NCBI GenBank assembly: GCA_037833965.1 | Contig: AP031356.1 | Span: forward strand, 1,696,501-1,760,500 | Origin: Marchantia polymorpha subsp. ruderalis | Taxonomy: Eukaryota; Streptophyta; Marchantiopsida; Marchantiales; Marchantiaceae | DNA: 64,000 nucleotides | Direction: 5' to 3' | Part shown: one piece after another, positions 49,425 through 57,669 of the stretch | Numbering within the stretch: the first letter of the stretch is position 1 | Layout of the letters: each line of letters begins with the position of its first letter | The notes under the pieces: model-generated | The model's input: the letters and a program-made list of their open reading frames with translations, nothing else | Databases searched by the model: none | Told to the model about the DNA's origin: nothing | Translations under genes and position numbers: made by a program

Positions 49425-51967
49425 TATTGGTGAAGGACGAAATCGATAAGTACCTGAGCGCAGGAATCATCTACCCGGTACTCAGTAGCGAGTGGGTGTC
49501 GCCTATCGTGATCGTGCCCAAGAAACTGACGGGTAAGATCCGGGTGTGCCAGGACTTCCGAAAGCTGAACGCAGCAACGAGGAAGGACCATCACCCTCTT
49601 CCTTTCACGGACTCTATTTTAGACCATGTAGCAGGGCATGAATGCTACAGTTTCCTAGACGGATTCTCCGGCTACAACCAGGTGTCCATCAGGGAACAGG
49701 ACAAGGACAAAACAACCTTCACGACCGACTGGGGAACCTATGCTTATCACAAGATGCCGTTCGGTCTGTGCAACGCGCCAGCGACGTTCCAGCGGATGAT
49801 GACAAACATTTTCCAAGAGCACCTGAGGAAGTTCCTAGAAATTTTCATCGACGACTTTTGTGTCTTCGGTAAGAGGTCGGAGCACCTTAACCATCTTCGG
49901 CAAACGTTCGACAGATGTAGGGAGAGCAGCTTGTCCTTACACCCTGAGAAATGTTTCTTCTTCATGACCAGCGGAATCCTGCTAGGGCACCGAGTTTCGT
50001 CCGATGGCATTGCAGTGGATGTAGAGAAGGTGAAGATTATTCTCGAACTGCAGCCGCCAACGAATCTGCGTGAGTTGAGGGCCTTCCTTGGCCATGTAGG
50101 TTATTACAGAAGGTTCATAAATATGTATGCCATCTTGGCAGCCGATCTGACGAAGCTGCTTAAGAAGGATGAACCCTATGTGTGGGGCAAGGAGCAACAG
50201 CTGGCCTTTGAAACGCTCAAAGCCAAACTGACGACTGCTCCGGTTCTGAGAAGTCCGGATTGGAACAGACCTTTCCATGTCTATGTAGACACGTCGGCGT
50301 TTGCAATCGGGGTGGTTCTCAGTCAGAAGGACGACAACAAGAAAGACTACCCGATTTACTTCGCGAGTCGTCAGTTGTCAGCAGCAGAGAAGAAGTACAC
50401 GACAACTGAGAGGGAGGCGTTGGGAATGGTGTACTCCTGTAAGAAGTTCCGACATTATTTGATCTGCTATGAGTTCGTGTTTCATGTAGATCATTACGCC
50501 TTACAGCACCTGGTGAAGAAGGCGGATCTGTCCGGACGAATTGCCAGGTGGGTACTACTGCTGCAGGAATTCACCTACACTGTACAGACACGGAAAGGCG
50601 TTCACCATGAGAACGCGGACTACCTCTCCCGACTATGGACCGAACCCATAGAGGAGGAAGTAGTGGATGATTTTCCCGACGAACAACTTTTTCAGTTGTC
50701 CGCCAGCCATGAGTCCAGGTACGCGGACTTATACAGGTTTCTGCTCACACTCCAATGTCCGGAAGGATTGGATGTGGAGCAGCGCACAGTCTTCGTTCAT
50801 AAAGCGGGACCTTACCAGCTTCAACAGGGGGTCTTGTTCAAGAAAATGGCAGACGACAGGCTGTGCAGATGTCTAGAGGAGTCTGAAGTCCCGCGAGTTG
50901 TAAAAGCCATGCACACAGAAGACGCTGGTGGTCACTACGCCACCAGAAATACAGTGACCAAAATTGTGAATGCAGGATACTGGTGGCCGACGATGTTCAA
51001 AGATGTACACGACTACGTTCGCAAATGCGACAGCTGCCAGAGGACGGGAAGGCCGACTCCGACCACGAGATGGCCTCTTACACCAATCATGCCATTGGCA
51101 CCATTTGAAAAATGGGGGATCGACTTCGTGGGACCAATACAACCTGTCACTAAAGGCACGCGCAGGCGCTACATATTGGTAGCAACAGACTATGCGACCA
51201 AGATGGTGGAGGCAGAAGCCACAAGGCACGACGACGCAGCCGCAGTAGCACGGTTCCTATTCGAATCCATCATCACACGCTACGGGTGCCCCCTAGAAAT
51301 AGTCAGTGACAGAGGAACGCACTTTCTGAATCAGGTGATAGAAAGTTTGACGCGGCACTTCCAGATTAAGCATCGGAAGACTACTCCATACAACCCCAAG
51401 GCAAATGGTCTGACAGAGAAGTCCAATGGATTACTCTGTAAGATACTCCTCAAAGTGACTGTAAACCATGCTCATGACTGGGACACCAAGCTACCGGCCG
51501 CCTTATGGGCATATAGAACGGCAGAAAAAGTCACCACCAGGCAAACACCTTACTTCCTAGTTTATGGGCAGCATCCGATCTTACCCATCGAATTCGAGAT
51601 ACCTACCAAGAGGACCTTAGATCAGAGAAGGCTGGACGCGGAAGAAAGTCAGGCATATCGACTGCAAGAGGTAATGGCACTGGAGGAAAGACGTCAAGAG
51701 GCCGAAGATCGGACAAAGCAATTACAACTCAGGCGGAAGGAGAAGTACGATCGAAGGCTCAAACCAGTACTGCTGGAGAAGGGCGACTTGGCTCTGCTAT
51801 ACGATAGCAGACATGCTAGATTTCCAGGCAAGCTCCACTTGAGGTGGATGGGACCTTACAAGGTGATAGAAGTTTTCCCAAATGGATCCATCCAACTCGC
51901 AGAACTGACGGGAGAATGGTTAGGCACCCGCGTGAACGGATGGCGTCTGAAGAAATACCACGTGTAA
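49425..51967 (+). pseudogene. pol of the deleted copy: RT, RNase H, integrase
   Basis: The reading is open from 49409 to 51967 with no internal stop, and its last 847 residues equal those of the full copy. RT motifs: SFLDGFSGYNQV and FIDDFCVFG (Asp codons at 49850-49855). RNase H: VYVDTSAFAIGVVLSQ and HHENADYLSRL. Integrase: GHYATRNTV...GYWWPTM...CDSCQ, WGIDFVGPI, VSDRGTHF and NGLTEKSN. The first 60 or so residues of the pol start are gone and replaced by a few codons read from the LTR end. Without gag, protease or a promoter-bearing LTR upstream it is probably not expressed on its own. Confidence 0.85.
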
Positions 51968-51991
51968 ATGTTCGCGTGGGCGCTCACAATT

Positions 51992-52002
51992 GAGGAGGGG
52001 GG
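51992..52002 (+). other. Polypurine tract before the middle LTR
   Basis: GAGGAGGGGGG followed by CA and then the LTR start TGTGGTAAC. It is the plus-strand primer site. The same sequence precedes the right LTR at 62650-62660. Confidence 0.85.
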
Positions 52003-52198
52003 CATGTGGTAACACACTTTTTGTTGTTTTGCAGAATTTAAACAATTTTAGAAAACTAGTACCAAAGCAGTGTTTGTAGCTAGAGAAGGGTACGCTAAAT
52101 AGAGTGGATTGATGAGATCGTCACGAGGGCACAAAGAATCACGTAGTCGGATGTACCAACGCCAACGTCTTCGGCGCCTTCGGCAAAAGCTCCTTTTT

Positions 52199-52261
52199 GA
52201 GGTGTCTCTACTCACGCGCCTCTAGCGTATAAGGAAGCTACGCTTCCGGCGCAGACACCTC
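52199..52261. repeat. LTR hairpin with nested arms
   Basis: GAGGTGTCT (52199-52207) pairs with AGACACCTC (52253-52261). Inside, GCGCC pairs with GGCGC and GGAAGC with GCTTCC. Weaker pairing extends outward on both sides (ACGTCTT...GCAAAAGCTCCT against AGGAGGAGGTTTTGC...AAGACGT). An identical copy is at 62857-62919. Confidence 0.85.
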
Positions 52262-53358
52262 AGGAGGAGGTTTTGCTAAAGACGTCAGGAGAAGGGCCCG
52301 GACCTCTAAAGGCATCCGACCATGAGTGCGCCTTCGGCGAAGCGCCGCTAGCGCGGAAAGGGAAAACCTTCATAACAATCGGGATACATGGTAGATCCAG
52401 TTGGTTGAAGTTGCATTAGAAAGAGCTCGGGACGCTCGTTCTAACGAGCCCAAGAGCGCCGGAGATGGATCAGGAATGGAGAAGTTATGAGCGTCGGAAA
52501 ACTCGTAGCCGGACATGCGCCGTTCGCGCTAGGGTTCACAGCCGGAAAGGATTCCCGTACGCCCTCGGCGATGCGCCTTCGGCGGAATCACGCGCTCACA
52601 GGAGGAAACCAACTCAGAGTCGGAAGCGCCCTTGGCGGCTGTTCATGGAAGGAAAGCGCCGGTCGGATGTACGCCTCCGACGTGGCGCTGACGGCCGGAT
52701 GCGCTGGCATGAGTTGCGCTGACGGATATGCGCTGGCAGCAACGGACGAGGCATAAAGGACAAAATAGGCGGTACGACTGCGCGCCGGCGTAATTCGCTC
52801 CGGCTGAATGTGCGCCTCCAGCAAGGCGCCGACGGATAATGAACGCACCAGCGGCGACACGCCTCCGGAGAAGGGCGGGTTAGGAAAAGACAACAGGGCC
52901 GACGTATACCCTGCAGCGGACTCGAGTCCGGAAGGTGGCGGCGGCGGGAGAATTCAACGTTTAAGCATGCGAATGCGCGCAATGTGGAGACGTGAATTCG
53001 CGCATGCAAAGGGCGAACCGTTAAGCCGTATAGCCGGCTGCGTACGTTGCAACCAGTAAGAACGTTGGACGTTCTTGAAATCGGAGAAGAAAAGACTGCG
53101 CTCCAGTCTCATTCTCTCATTCTTGACTTTGCGATTTCCAGTTCCAAGATTACGCGCAAGGGCGGAACGACCTGCAGTGAGAGTAGAGAGTGCGGAGACG
53201 AGTTGCGCAAGGATCTTGGCGGACCTTGAAAGAATTGTGAGTAGCGATCTTGAACGAGCGCAGAGAGAGTGAGCAGTCAGTGCTTGAGTGGCCGACGCAC
53301 AGTAGCGATTGTGAGAGAGCGAGCGGAAGGGAGAACGTTTGTGTGTGCAGGCAACGCA

Positions 53359-55914
53359 ATGTCGAAGGTTCCCCAGCTGCGAGTGTCTCCACTCAGGGTG
53401 CCGCAGATCGGTCTACGCGCATTTCAAGATGTGCTGTTGAGGCTGAAGCTCGATTTTCTCCTATGGGGGTGGAATTGGACATGTCCGGAGATGGTGCGCG
53501 AGTATCTGCAAGAGAGACACAAGCCTTCTCGCGGATTTCGCCCACATCCAGAGAGATGGGACATTTGCAATTGGGCGCAGGTGTTGGGCAGGTGTGCCGG
53601 CGAGGAAGGGGATCTCCTCTTCGAGGCCGACAGCGTGAAAGTGTCCCAGGAGGAAGAAGTCTCTTACAATGAGCTCTTCAAGGTGGCTAGACATCCCAAG
53701 AACGGTTTTCGGACACGGGATTACAAGGATCGATTGCGGAGAAATGTCGCGACGGCATTGCTGCAGATATTGCAGCCGACCAAGACCGCTTACATGCATG
53801 GTTGGCAGGTAGAGTTCGTGGAGCTAGTGTTGTCAGGAGCTCCGGTGCATTGGGCACGGCTCCTGTGGAAGGTGACGCGCCAACATGCGCAAGAAGAGAG
53901 GGGAGGAACCCTCAATCATCTATCGCCTTACTTAATCGTGTTTTACCGGGCGATGGGATGTTTGACGAATGCTGAGAAAACTCGGTTTCCGCAGCTGACC
54001 CGGACTTATCCAGGTAGATATTCGAGGGAGGCCGAAGTAGACACGGATCCGGACGAGGAACCTGCCAGTACGCCTCCGGCTCCGGCTCCAGCCAGAGCAG
54101 CAGAAGAACGTCGAAGTGAGCGCATTCCGCGCAAGCGGAAGTGGGATGAGAGACCTGAGGACAGGCAGCCGGAAGTACCAGCTGCGCCGACTCGTGGTCG
54201 GCCCACCCCCGAGCCTCATAGTCGACCAAAACAGAGGGCACGCAGAATGCCAACTGTTACTGAGGAGACCAGGCGAACTCCGACCCGGCGGAATCTCACA
54301 CAGGAAGAGATAATCGCTCAGGTCCTAGGGAAGACGGCAGAAACCTCTGCACAGAAGGCACCACGGCCTTCGGGAGGAGATGGACGGACTGACAGCCGGC
54401 CGACTGCGAGTCGGATGACTGAAGGTCGACAAGCGGAAGGAAGGCCAACTGAACGGCGCGTTGAACCGGACAGCAGGCCGGAAGCAGAAGAGAGTTTGGC
54501 TGACGAGCCAACAATCCTCAAAGGGTCGTCTTCGGCGGAAGGCACTTCTGGAAGAACGCCCCCAACAAGCAGGCCAAGTGGAGTCAAGACGCGCAGGGTG
54601 TATCCGACTCCCAGTCGGACAACTGCTGGTCGGCCGACTGCGAGTCGGACAACAGAGAGTCAGCCGGATTCGCCGACTGCGAGACGGATGGGGCCAACGA
54701 CCAGTGTGCGGACGCCTCCGGTGGACGCACCTTCAGCAAGGACACCTTCCGCGCAGATTGTGCCGGAAGGACAGGCAGCAGAAGCGGGCGGTGCAAGAGT
54801 GACAAAAGTCACTGCGGCGTCGACCCCTTCACAAACCGAAGATCGAGCCGGAACAGGGGCTCAAGCAGTGGGATCTCCCACTGCCCTGGATATTTTAGCA
54901 GGCAGTGGAGCAGCAGTCGCAGCAGAAGCTGCTGCGCGCCACAGTTCCAGGGAGTCGCCAAGGGATTCGGTGGCGACTGAAATCCTCGAGACTGAGGATG
55001 ATACGAGCTCGGAAGAGCAGGAAGCGGATTCGGTGCAGAAAACGCCAACAGGGGTGCTGTGCGAACAGATAGTTCCACTCCTGCGATATCTGGATCGCAA
55101 GACATCCAAATACGGAAGTGCCTTAAAACCGCAGTCTTATGTGGAGACTATCAGGCGAAGGACAAGGATCAAGGTGGCAAAGTGGGCCTCTAGTTGCCAA
55201 GTATATGTGGAAAGGAACACCGCCCTCAAACAACACCTGGCGGTCACCCAGAAGCTATACCAAGCCTTGCAGCAGCAGAAGGAGGATGCGGCGACGAAAA
55301 GTCAGGCGGATGCCGAACTGATACGGGCAAAGATCGAGTTGGAACTGCAGGAGGAGCGGAGACAGAACAACGTCCTAGCAGCCGAGCTTGCGCGCCAGAC
55401 GCGCGCCTTAGAAGAAAGTCAAAGAGCCCGCAAGGAGGATGAGGAGTTGTTGTGCAACTTGCAATCCGAGTGCTCGGATTTGAGGGCACAACGTGCGGGA
55501 TTAGAAATGCAGCTGGCCGAGGTGGAGAGCAGCTGCAGGGCGCGAGGAGAGTTGGCGGCACAGGTGACTCGTTGTCTAAAAGGATACACCCATTGGGAGG
55601 TGGCAGCCCAAGAGAGGATCACACTCAGGGAGTTCGAGCTTCGGGCGGCGGCATTGACGGAAGGTGACAGTCGGAGTCGGCGGCGAGTGGCGAGAAAATT
55701 AGAAACCTTCTTGTCGGGTGCGCGCGACACTATGGCACACTTGCAGTCGGAAGTCACCACAGCGCTCCGACGCCTGGGGTTACGCAGCCGGTCGGAAGAC
55801 TGGCAAGGTAGAGATAGTACGCGGAGCAGTCCGGCGCGCAGGAGGCGCAGCACCGGATCTGCTGAGTGCAGTAGAGTAGTTTGGTTTCGCGCAGATACTG
55901 CGAGTGGTAGATAG
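53359..55914 (+). CDS. Extra ORF in the LTR: unknown protein with coiled-coil C-terminus
   Basis: An intact 851-residue frame lies upstream of the PBS and gag, in the U3 part of the LTR. 53359 is the first ATG of the frame. Residues 1-225 look globular (WGWNWTCPEMVREYL, GWQVEFVELVLSGAPVHWARLL, LNHLSPYLIVFYRAMG) and loosely recall the plant-retroelement-associated Transposase_32 (PF20167) type domain; this is a guess. Residues about 240-560 are Pro/Arg/Thr-rich and probably disordered, with RPTASR-like repeats. About 590-830 is a Gln/Glu/Leu-rich coiled coil (QQQKEDAATKSQADAELI, ELARQTRALEESQRARKEDE). No membrane segments or protease or RT motifs are seen. The right LTR copy would start at 64017, just outside the window. 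Confidence 0.75.
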   Translation: MSKVPQLRVSPLRVPQIGLRAFQDVLLRLKLDFLLWGWNWTCPEMVREYLQERHKPSRGFRPHPERWDICNWAQVLGRCAGEEGDLLFEADSVKVSQEEEVSYNELFKVARHPKNGFRTRDYKDRLRRNVATALLQILQPTKTAYMHGWQVEFVELVLSGAPVHWARLLWKVTRQHAQEERGGTLNHLSPYLIVFYRAMGCLTNAEKTRFPQLTRTYPGRYSREAEVDTDPDEEPASTPPAPAPARAAEERRSERIPRKRKWDERPEDRQPEVPAAPTRGRPTPEPHSRPKQRARRMPTVTEETRRTPTRRNLTQEEIIAQVLGKTAETSAQKAPRPSGGDGRTDSRPTASRMTEGRQAEGRPTERRVEPDSRPEAEESLADEPTILKGSSSAEGTSGRTPPTSRPSGVKTRRVYPTPSRTTAGRPTASRTTESQPDSPTARRMGPTTSVRTPPVDAPSARTPSAQIVPEGQAAEAGGARVTKVTAASTPSQTEDRAGTGAQAVGSPTALDILAGSGAAVAAEAAARHSSRESPRDSVATEILETEDDTSSEEQEADSVQKTPTGVLCEQIVPLLRYLDRKTSKYGSALKPQSYVETIRRRTRIKVAKWASSCQVYVERNTALKQHLAVTQKLYQALQQQKEDAATKSQADAELIRAKIELELQEERRQNNVLAAELARQTRALEESQRARKEDEELLCNLQSECSDLRAQRAGLEMQLAEVESSCRARGELAAQVTRCLKGYTHWEVAAQERITLREFELRAAALTEGDSRSRRRVARKLETFLSGARDTMAHLQSEVTTALRRLGLRSRSEDWQGRDSTRSSPARRRRSTGSAECSRVVWFRADTASGR

Positions 55915-55947
55915 GATAGCGTAGTGCTAGTTAGGATCTTTTGAGGG

Positions 55948-55954
55948 TATAAAG
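55948..55954 (+). promoter_or_regulatory. Candidate LTR promoter TATA box
   Basis: TATAAAG lies 34 bases after the extra ORF's stop and about 950 bases before the PBS. It would start the genomic RNA near 55980, leaving an R-U5 leader of about 0.9 kb before the PBS, which is reasonable for this element class. Confidence 0.5.
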
Positions 55955-56894
55955 TAGATCAAGGCGTTTTGCCTTGGGACTCTTCCAGTTTCGGAAGTGC
56001 AGATCAGGAACTCACTTTCTTGGCGTGTTTGTGCATTTGGTCCTGGCACCACGTAGAGAAGCTGCAGCATAGCGAAGTTACCGTATGTTGTAGTTGAAGG
56101 CCTTCGGCTGAATGTTCAGAGCTAGCACCCGGTTAGAGACTTGAGTAGTGCGGATCTGCACCTGCGGGTGATTTCTGATGCTCAGAGCCGGCTGCGAGTT
56201 AGATACTTGAACAGTTCCCCCTTACTCCTTCGAGTGACATATCCTGATTGTACTCCTACGGGAAGTTTCCCCTGAATGCCAATGTGAAGTTTCATTACTT
56301 CGTGTAAACCTTGGTTTGTAATTCAGGTTGTGTGTGTGTTACTGGATCGTGTTTTCAGTAAGTTCTCAGTCGGGTCTGCACTCCCTGCGTTTTGTGTGAT
56401 AGTCGAGGGTGACGTCCACGGCGTACGTAGAGGCTTCGTTCCGAAGTGAGAAGTCCAGTCCGGGTACCCCCGCTAGTTCCTGGCGGAAGGGCAGTAAAAG
56501 CCGGAGTGGGAGGCACTTCCTGCAGAACCTCTGAGTGAACTTACGAGACACTTTCCTCCTGAAATCCGAAGCGGAGGTCCTGACCGACCTCCGAGTTGTG
56601 CTTTTTGCCAGTTTCAGGTGTGTGTGTTTGTGTGTGTTGAGTGACCAAGCTGTCCCGTGCATCCTCCGAGCATCCTCCGAGTTGAGATCCTCCTCCGAGT
56701 CGAGCCTCCGAGTCGAGCACTGCAGTATTTCTGGGAGTGACAGTCGCATAGAATTCAAACTCTACAAAAGTCTGTTAAACGTGACACTTTTACTCTGTGT
56801 GTTGCCTCTGTCCCTGTGGGTTCGATCTTTTTACCACCATACTGCAGTTTTAGCCTTTGGTGGGTTATTACATAAGGAGCCGACAACTTCTTTT

Positions 56895-56913
56895 TGGCGC
56901 CGCTGCCGGGGAC
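56895..56913 (+). other. Primer binding site, tRNA-Asp type
   Basis: TGGCGCCGCTGCCGGGGAC differs by one base in its first 17 from the complement of the plant tRNA-Asp(GUC) 3' end (TGGCGCCGTTGCCGGGG), a PBS used by Athila-like elements. The preceding T-run (CTTTTTGGCGCC) is also typical. This fixes the start of the internal region and so the LTR's right side. Confidence 0.85.
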
Positions 56914-56955
56914 AGTGCGTCAACACCAGAATACTTGGGCAGCAATGCTCGGTGA

Positions 56956-57669
56956 ATGTCGACGAGCGATAGTGTGGGAAACCTGAGTGCGAGAGCCACA
57001 CGGAAACTCCGTCGAGATTCAGAAAAAGCCGTGGAAACAAAACGGCGAACTAAAAAGAAGACCCCCGGTGAAGACTCTGCAGGAAGATCGCCATCACCGA
57101 CTACTGGAAGACAAAGGCGTTCCAGTTCACCTGCTGAGAGCATTGAGCTAACAGTTCTATTGGACATCCCTCCGACGGGAACTCTTCCTGAGTTTGGCCA
57201 ACCTAGGATCAGTCCGTCGACAGGATCACCGATGGCAGAACATCAAGCCAATCTCCGCCAGGTGTTTTCCCAACCTACCACCAAACATTCGTATCCAAGA
57301 TACACGGGAACGGGCGACGATGATGATGCAGATTCATACATAAAGCTCTTCGAGTCTGTCTCCATCGCCAATCGTGAGACCAGTGATGAAGACAGATTAC
57401 GAATCTTTCCTAGCCTGCTACGCAAACGAGCGCGTAGCTGGTACAACCATGAGAGCACCGACCCCACTGGCATCCGGACCTGGGCTCAGCTCAAGGAAAA
57501 GTTTCTGAGGCGGTTCCGCGAACTCGGATATGACAGTCGAGTTCTGACCCGGCTTCGAAATCTTCGACGCGAGCGGAAGGAGAATCTTCGAGACTACACT
57601 GAGAGATTCCAAGACCTCCTAGATCGAATTCCGAAGACAGGCCCGGGAGAACCGTATTCGGTACAATAG
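56956..57669 (+). CDS. gag: Gag, first part, ending at an in-frame UAG
   Basis: ATG 56956 opens a basic N-terminus (KLRRDSEKAVETKRRTKKK), followed by the retrotransposon capsid region: YTGTGDDDDADSYIKLFE, then RARSWYNHE and WAQLKEKFLRRFRELGY at about residues 152-195, and RRERKENLRDYTERFQDLL. Translation stops at TAG (57667-57669) inside the capsid domain. The same frame continues at once with AVDWYVTGLSREMETF. The preceding codon is CAA. The stop most simply arose from CAG by a C-to-T change, so this copy may make a short Gag only. Confidence 0.8.
   Translation: MSTSDSVGNLSARATRKLRRDSEKAVETKRRTKKKTPGEDSAGRSPSPTTGRQRRSSSPAESIELTVLLDIPPTGTLPEFGQPRISPSTGSPMAEHQANLRQVFSQPTTKHSYPRYTGTGDDDDADSYIKLFESVSIANRETSDEDRLRIFPSLLRKRARSWYNHESTDPTGIRTWAQLKEKFLRRFRELGYDSRVLTRLRNLRRERKENLRDYTERFQDLLDRIPKTGPGEPYSVQ

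Larger units (their letters stand above)
49408..52004 (+). mobile_element. 5'-deleted tandem copy of the young element (pol only)
   Basis: TGTGGTAACACAC at 49408 is identical to the LTR start at 52005. It is joined within about 15 bases to pol sequence (ATTATTGGTGAAGG) that in the full copy lies at about 60076. About 8 kb (most of the LTR, gag, protease and the beginning of pol) is missing. The junction shows no long repeat, only a few shared bases. Confidence 0.82.
52005..56872 (+). repeat. Giant LTR, about 4.87 kb, carrying an open reading frame
   Basis: The left edge is set by the polypurine tract and TGTGGTAAC. The right edge is inferred from GGTTATTACA, ending in CA at 56872, 22 bases before a strong PBS. 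A TATA box at 55948 gives a U3 of about 3.95 kb, and R plus U5 of about 0.9 kb. Repetition is proven in the window only for the first 1,338 bp (62663-64000), because the sequence ends there. Its start is rich in CTTCGGCG-type palindromes. Confidence 0.68.

Noticed and set aside
52465-53059. Short frames (83-131 codons) at the start of the LTR
   Set aside because: They overlap on both strands and are made of palindromic CGCC/CTTCGG repeats; no sign of protein selection.
53912-55853. Minus-strand frames of 95-144 codons across the LTR ORF
   Set aside because: Shadows of the long plus-strand frame in GC-rich sequence.
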